A DNA stretch of 6,840 bases from Candidatus Saliniplasma halalkaliphilum (GTDB lineage Archaea > Thermoplasmatota > Thermoplasmata > Halarchaeoplasmatales > Halarchaeoplasmataceae): positions 1-6,840 of the forward strand of contig JAFDTG010000082.1 in the NCBI GenBank assembly GCA_019594235.1, read 5' to 3'. Positions 6,092 through 6,840 of the stretch are shown one piece after another (positions within the stretch are counted from its first letter, which is position 1; the number at the start of each line of letters is the position of its first letter). The position numbers and the translations under genes were made by a program. Under the pieces are notes generated by a model. That model did not search any database and was not told where the DNA came from. It saw only the letters and a list, made by a program, of their open reading frames with translations.

Positions 6092-6373
6092 ATGACATCT
6101 TCTGAATACTATTTTGAAGTCAAACCAAGTTTTATCGAGAAACTTGACGATTTTCCATCGGAAGTCCAAAATAGGATAAAGGACAAATTGAAAGAGTTCC
6201 AAAGGAAAGTGAATACCTACGGTATCGATCCTAGAGAACATAATAATACAAAGTACATCGCAAAAGACAGAGTATGGAGATTGAGGGTAGGAGATTATCG
6301 AGTATTTTTTGACATCTATGATAAAACGGTGAGTATACTTTTTGTAGAACATAGAAAGAAAGCATACAGATAA
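6092..6373 (+). CDS. RelE/ParE-superfamily toxin (probable mRNA interferase)
   Basis: The 93-residue protein has the RelE/ParE layout. The N-terminal strand EYYFEVKPSF is followed by two helices (about 13-41) and then the core strands VWRLRVGDYRVFFDI (61-75) and VSILFVEHRKKAYR (80-93). The basic and aromatic residues that bind or cleave mRNA on the ribosome in archaeal and bacterial RelE proteins are present (R63, R65, R70, H87, R88, K89, Y92), as is the V-G-D-Y-R-V-F-F signature. This points to a ribosome-dependent mRNA interferase; a ParE-like gyrase poison is less likely given the C-terminal H-R-K-x-A-Y. The protein should be held inactive by the antitoxin encoded just upstream. The reading frame is intact with no missing segment, suggesting a functional pair. 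It ends in TAA. Confidence 0.92.
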   Translation: MTSSEYYFEVKPSFIEKLDDFPSEVQNRIKDKLKEFQRKVNTYGIDPREHNNTKYIAKDRVWRLRVGDYRVFFDIYDKTVSILFVEHRKKAYR

Positions 6374-6449
6374 CCTGTGATAGTGAATTATGTGTGCTGT
6401 TGTTTGGTTATCTTTAAAAAATAATCTAGCTCACATAATAAGTTGAGGG

Positions 6450-6459
6450 TATATATTTA
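6450..6459 (+). promoter_or_regulatory. TATA box of the winged-helix gene
   Basis: TATATATTTA is centred about 48 bases before ATG 6503, predicting transcription from about 6480 and a leader near 23 bases. The 18-bp palindrome starting at 6481 would then lie directly at the transcription start. A second AT-rich run (CTATAGATATAG, 6469-6480) is closer to the ATG and could serve for leaderless transcription instead. Confidence 0.45.
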
Positions 6460-6480
6460 GTCCGTTAGCTATAGATATAG

Positions 6481-6498
6481 TTATCACTATAGTGATAA
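6481..6498 (+). promoter_or_regulatory. Perfect 18-bp palindrome, probable operator of the winged-helix gene
   Basis: TTATCACTATAGTGATAA is a perfect inverted repeat ending four bases before the ATG at 6503, over the presumed transcription start. A further copy of the half-site core ATAGTGA lies at 6380-6386, just after the toxin gene. The position suits repression by a dimeric DNA-binding protein, and autoregulation by the downstream gene product is the simplest guess. Confidence 0.6.
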
Positions 6499-6502
6499 TT
6501 TG

Positions 6503-6840
6503 ATGATAGAATTGATCAATCCTCATATTGCTAAGATATCATTAGCTTTAGAAGAAGGAGATTCGATATTAAAGTTATCTAAAAAGATAGGTTCATCATA
6601 TGGATGGACACACAAATAGGTGAATGAATTAGAAGAGTTAGATATCATCGAAATAAAGAACGGTATAAAGATCATCGATGAAGAAGTATCAGAGAGATTT
6701 GAGCAGTTAGGTAAAGCATTAATTCAAAAAAGATTAGATTTGGAAGATGCCTATTTATTGCCCAACTTTTCAGGCATGAGATATGCGTTTACAAAGATCG
6801 ACGCGGTCTTTATTTGGACTAAAGGTGGATACCAGATCGC
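6503..6840 (+). CDS. Winged-helix DNA-binding-like protein with an in-frame TAG, 5' part (runs off the window)
   Basis: From ATG 6503 the frame gives a helix-turn-helix-like N-terminus: IAKISLALEEGDSILKLSKK (helices 1-2), then KIGSSYGWTHK. It meets a TAG at 6617-6619 (codon 39) and continues in the same frame with VNELEELDIIEIKNGIKIID, a recognition-helix end plus wing, then a second conserved region (LEDAYLLPNFSGMRYAFTKI and DAVFIWTKGGYQIA) to the window edge. From memory, the pattern resembles a family of archaeal winged-helix proteins in which the recognition helix reads S-Y-x-W-x-x-x-W/I-V-x-x-L-E-E, so TAG may stand for Trp (one transition from TGG). No stop other than TAG occurs in 112 codons. 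It could be a repressor, possibly of a second toxin-antitoxin-like locus whose partner lies beyond the window; that is inference. Status is pseudogene or TAG-decoded gene. Confidence 0.65.
6617..6619 (+). other. In-frame TAG within the winged-helix gene
   Basis: TGG-ACA-CAC-AAA-TAG-GTG-AAT: the TAG falls inside the predicted recognition helix and coding potential continues in the same frame. Like the methyltransferase TAG it is directly followed by a possible start codon (GTG 6620). The possible interpretations are mutation, suppression or pyrrolysine. Confidence 0.75.

Noticed and set aside
6089..6352. Minus-strand open frame across the toxin gene
   Set aside because: It is antisense to a clear RelE/ParE toxin and has no domain features.

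Overview
This 6.8 kb window looks archaeal. Several genes have an AT-rich TATA-like element centred about 25-35 bases before the start codon, with little or no room for a leader (for example the genes starting at 4706, 5858 and 4432 on the minus strand), and Shine-Dalgarno sequences are weak or absent. The base composition is AT-rich. Several proteins are acidic, most clearly the S9 peptidase with two Glu/Asp-rich insertions, which would fit a salt-adapted euryarchaeon or similar lineage. The exact lineage cannot be fixed from sequence alone, and no rRNA or tRNA is present.

Layout, left to right. Positions 1-1228 hold the 3' end of a SagB-type/nitroreductase-like flavoprotein gene and, four bases later, a fused Nudix hydrolase-GrpB gene. 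A 230-base gap with no firmly supported gene follows. Positions 1459-2466 encode a PAPS-dependent sulfotransferase-like protein. It is convergent with a full-length S9 (prolyl oligopeptidase/acylaminoacyl peptidase-like) serine peptidase on the minus strand (2489-4432), whose catalytic triad is visible. A 273-base divergent promoter region separates the peptidase from a small two-helix membrane protein (4706-4951); the latter's promoter is a perfect 20-bp palindrome. Next come a class I SAM-dependent methyltransferase interrupted by an in-frame TAG (5015-5779), a type II toxin-antitoxin pair (RHH antitoxin 5858-6070, RelE/ParE toxin 6092-6373) with an inverted repeat over its promoter, and the start of a winged-helix-type protein gene (6503 to the window edge), also interrupted by an in-frame TAG and preceded by a perfect 18-bp palindrome.

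The most notable observation is that two otherwise intact reading frames, the methyltransferase and the winged-helix gene, are each broken by one TAG with the frame and family similarity continuing straight through. The only two genes that appear to end in TAG each have a second, non-TAG stop within one to four codons. This is the pattern expected if TAG is read as an amino acid (pyrrolysine in archaea) or suppressed in this organism. Two independent amber mutations in a decaying accessory region remain a serious alternative, and the window alone cannot decide.

Functionally the window is a mosaic of accessory genes rather than one pathway. The right-hand third (methyltransferase, toxin-antitoxin, winged-helix gene, each with its own promoter and two with palindromic operators) resembles a variable or defence-type island.
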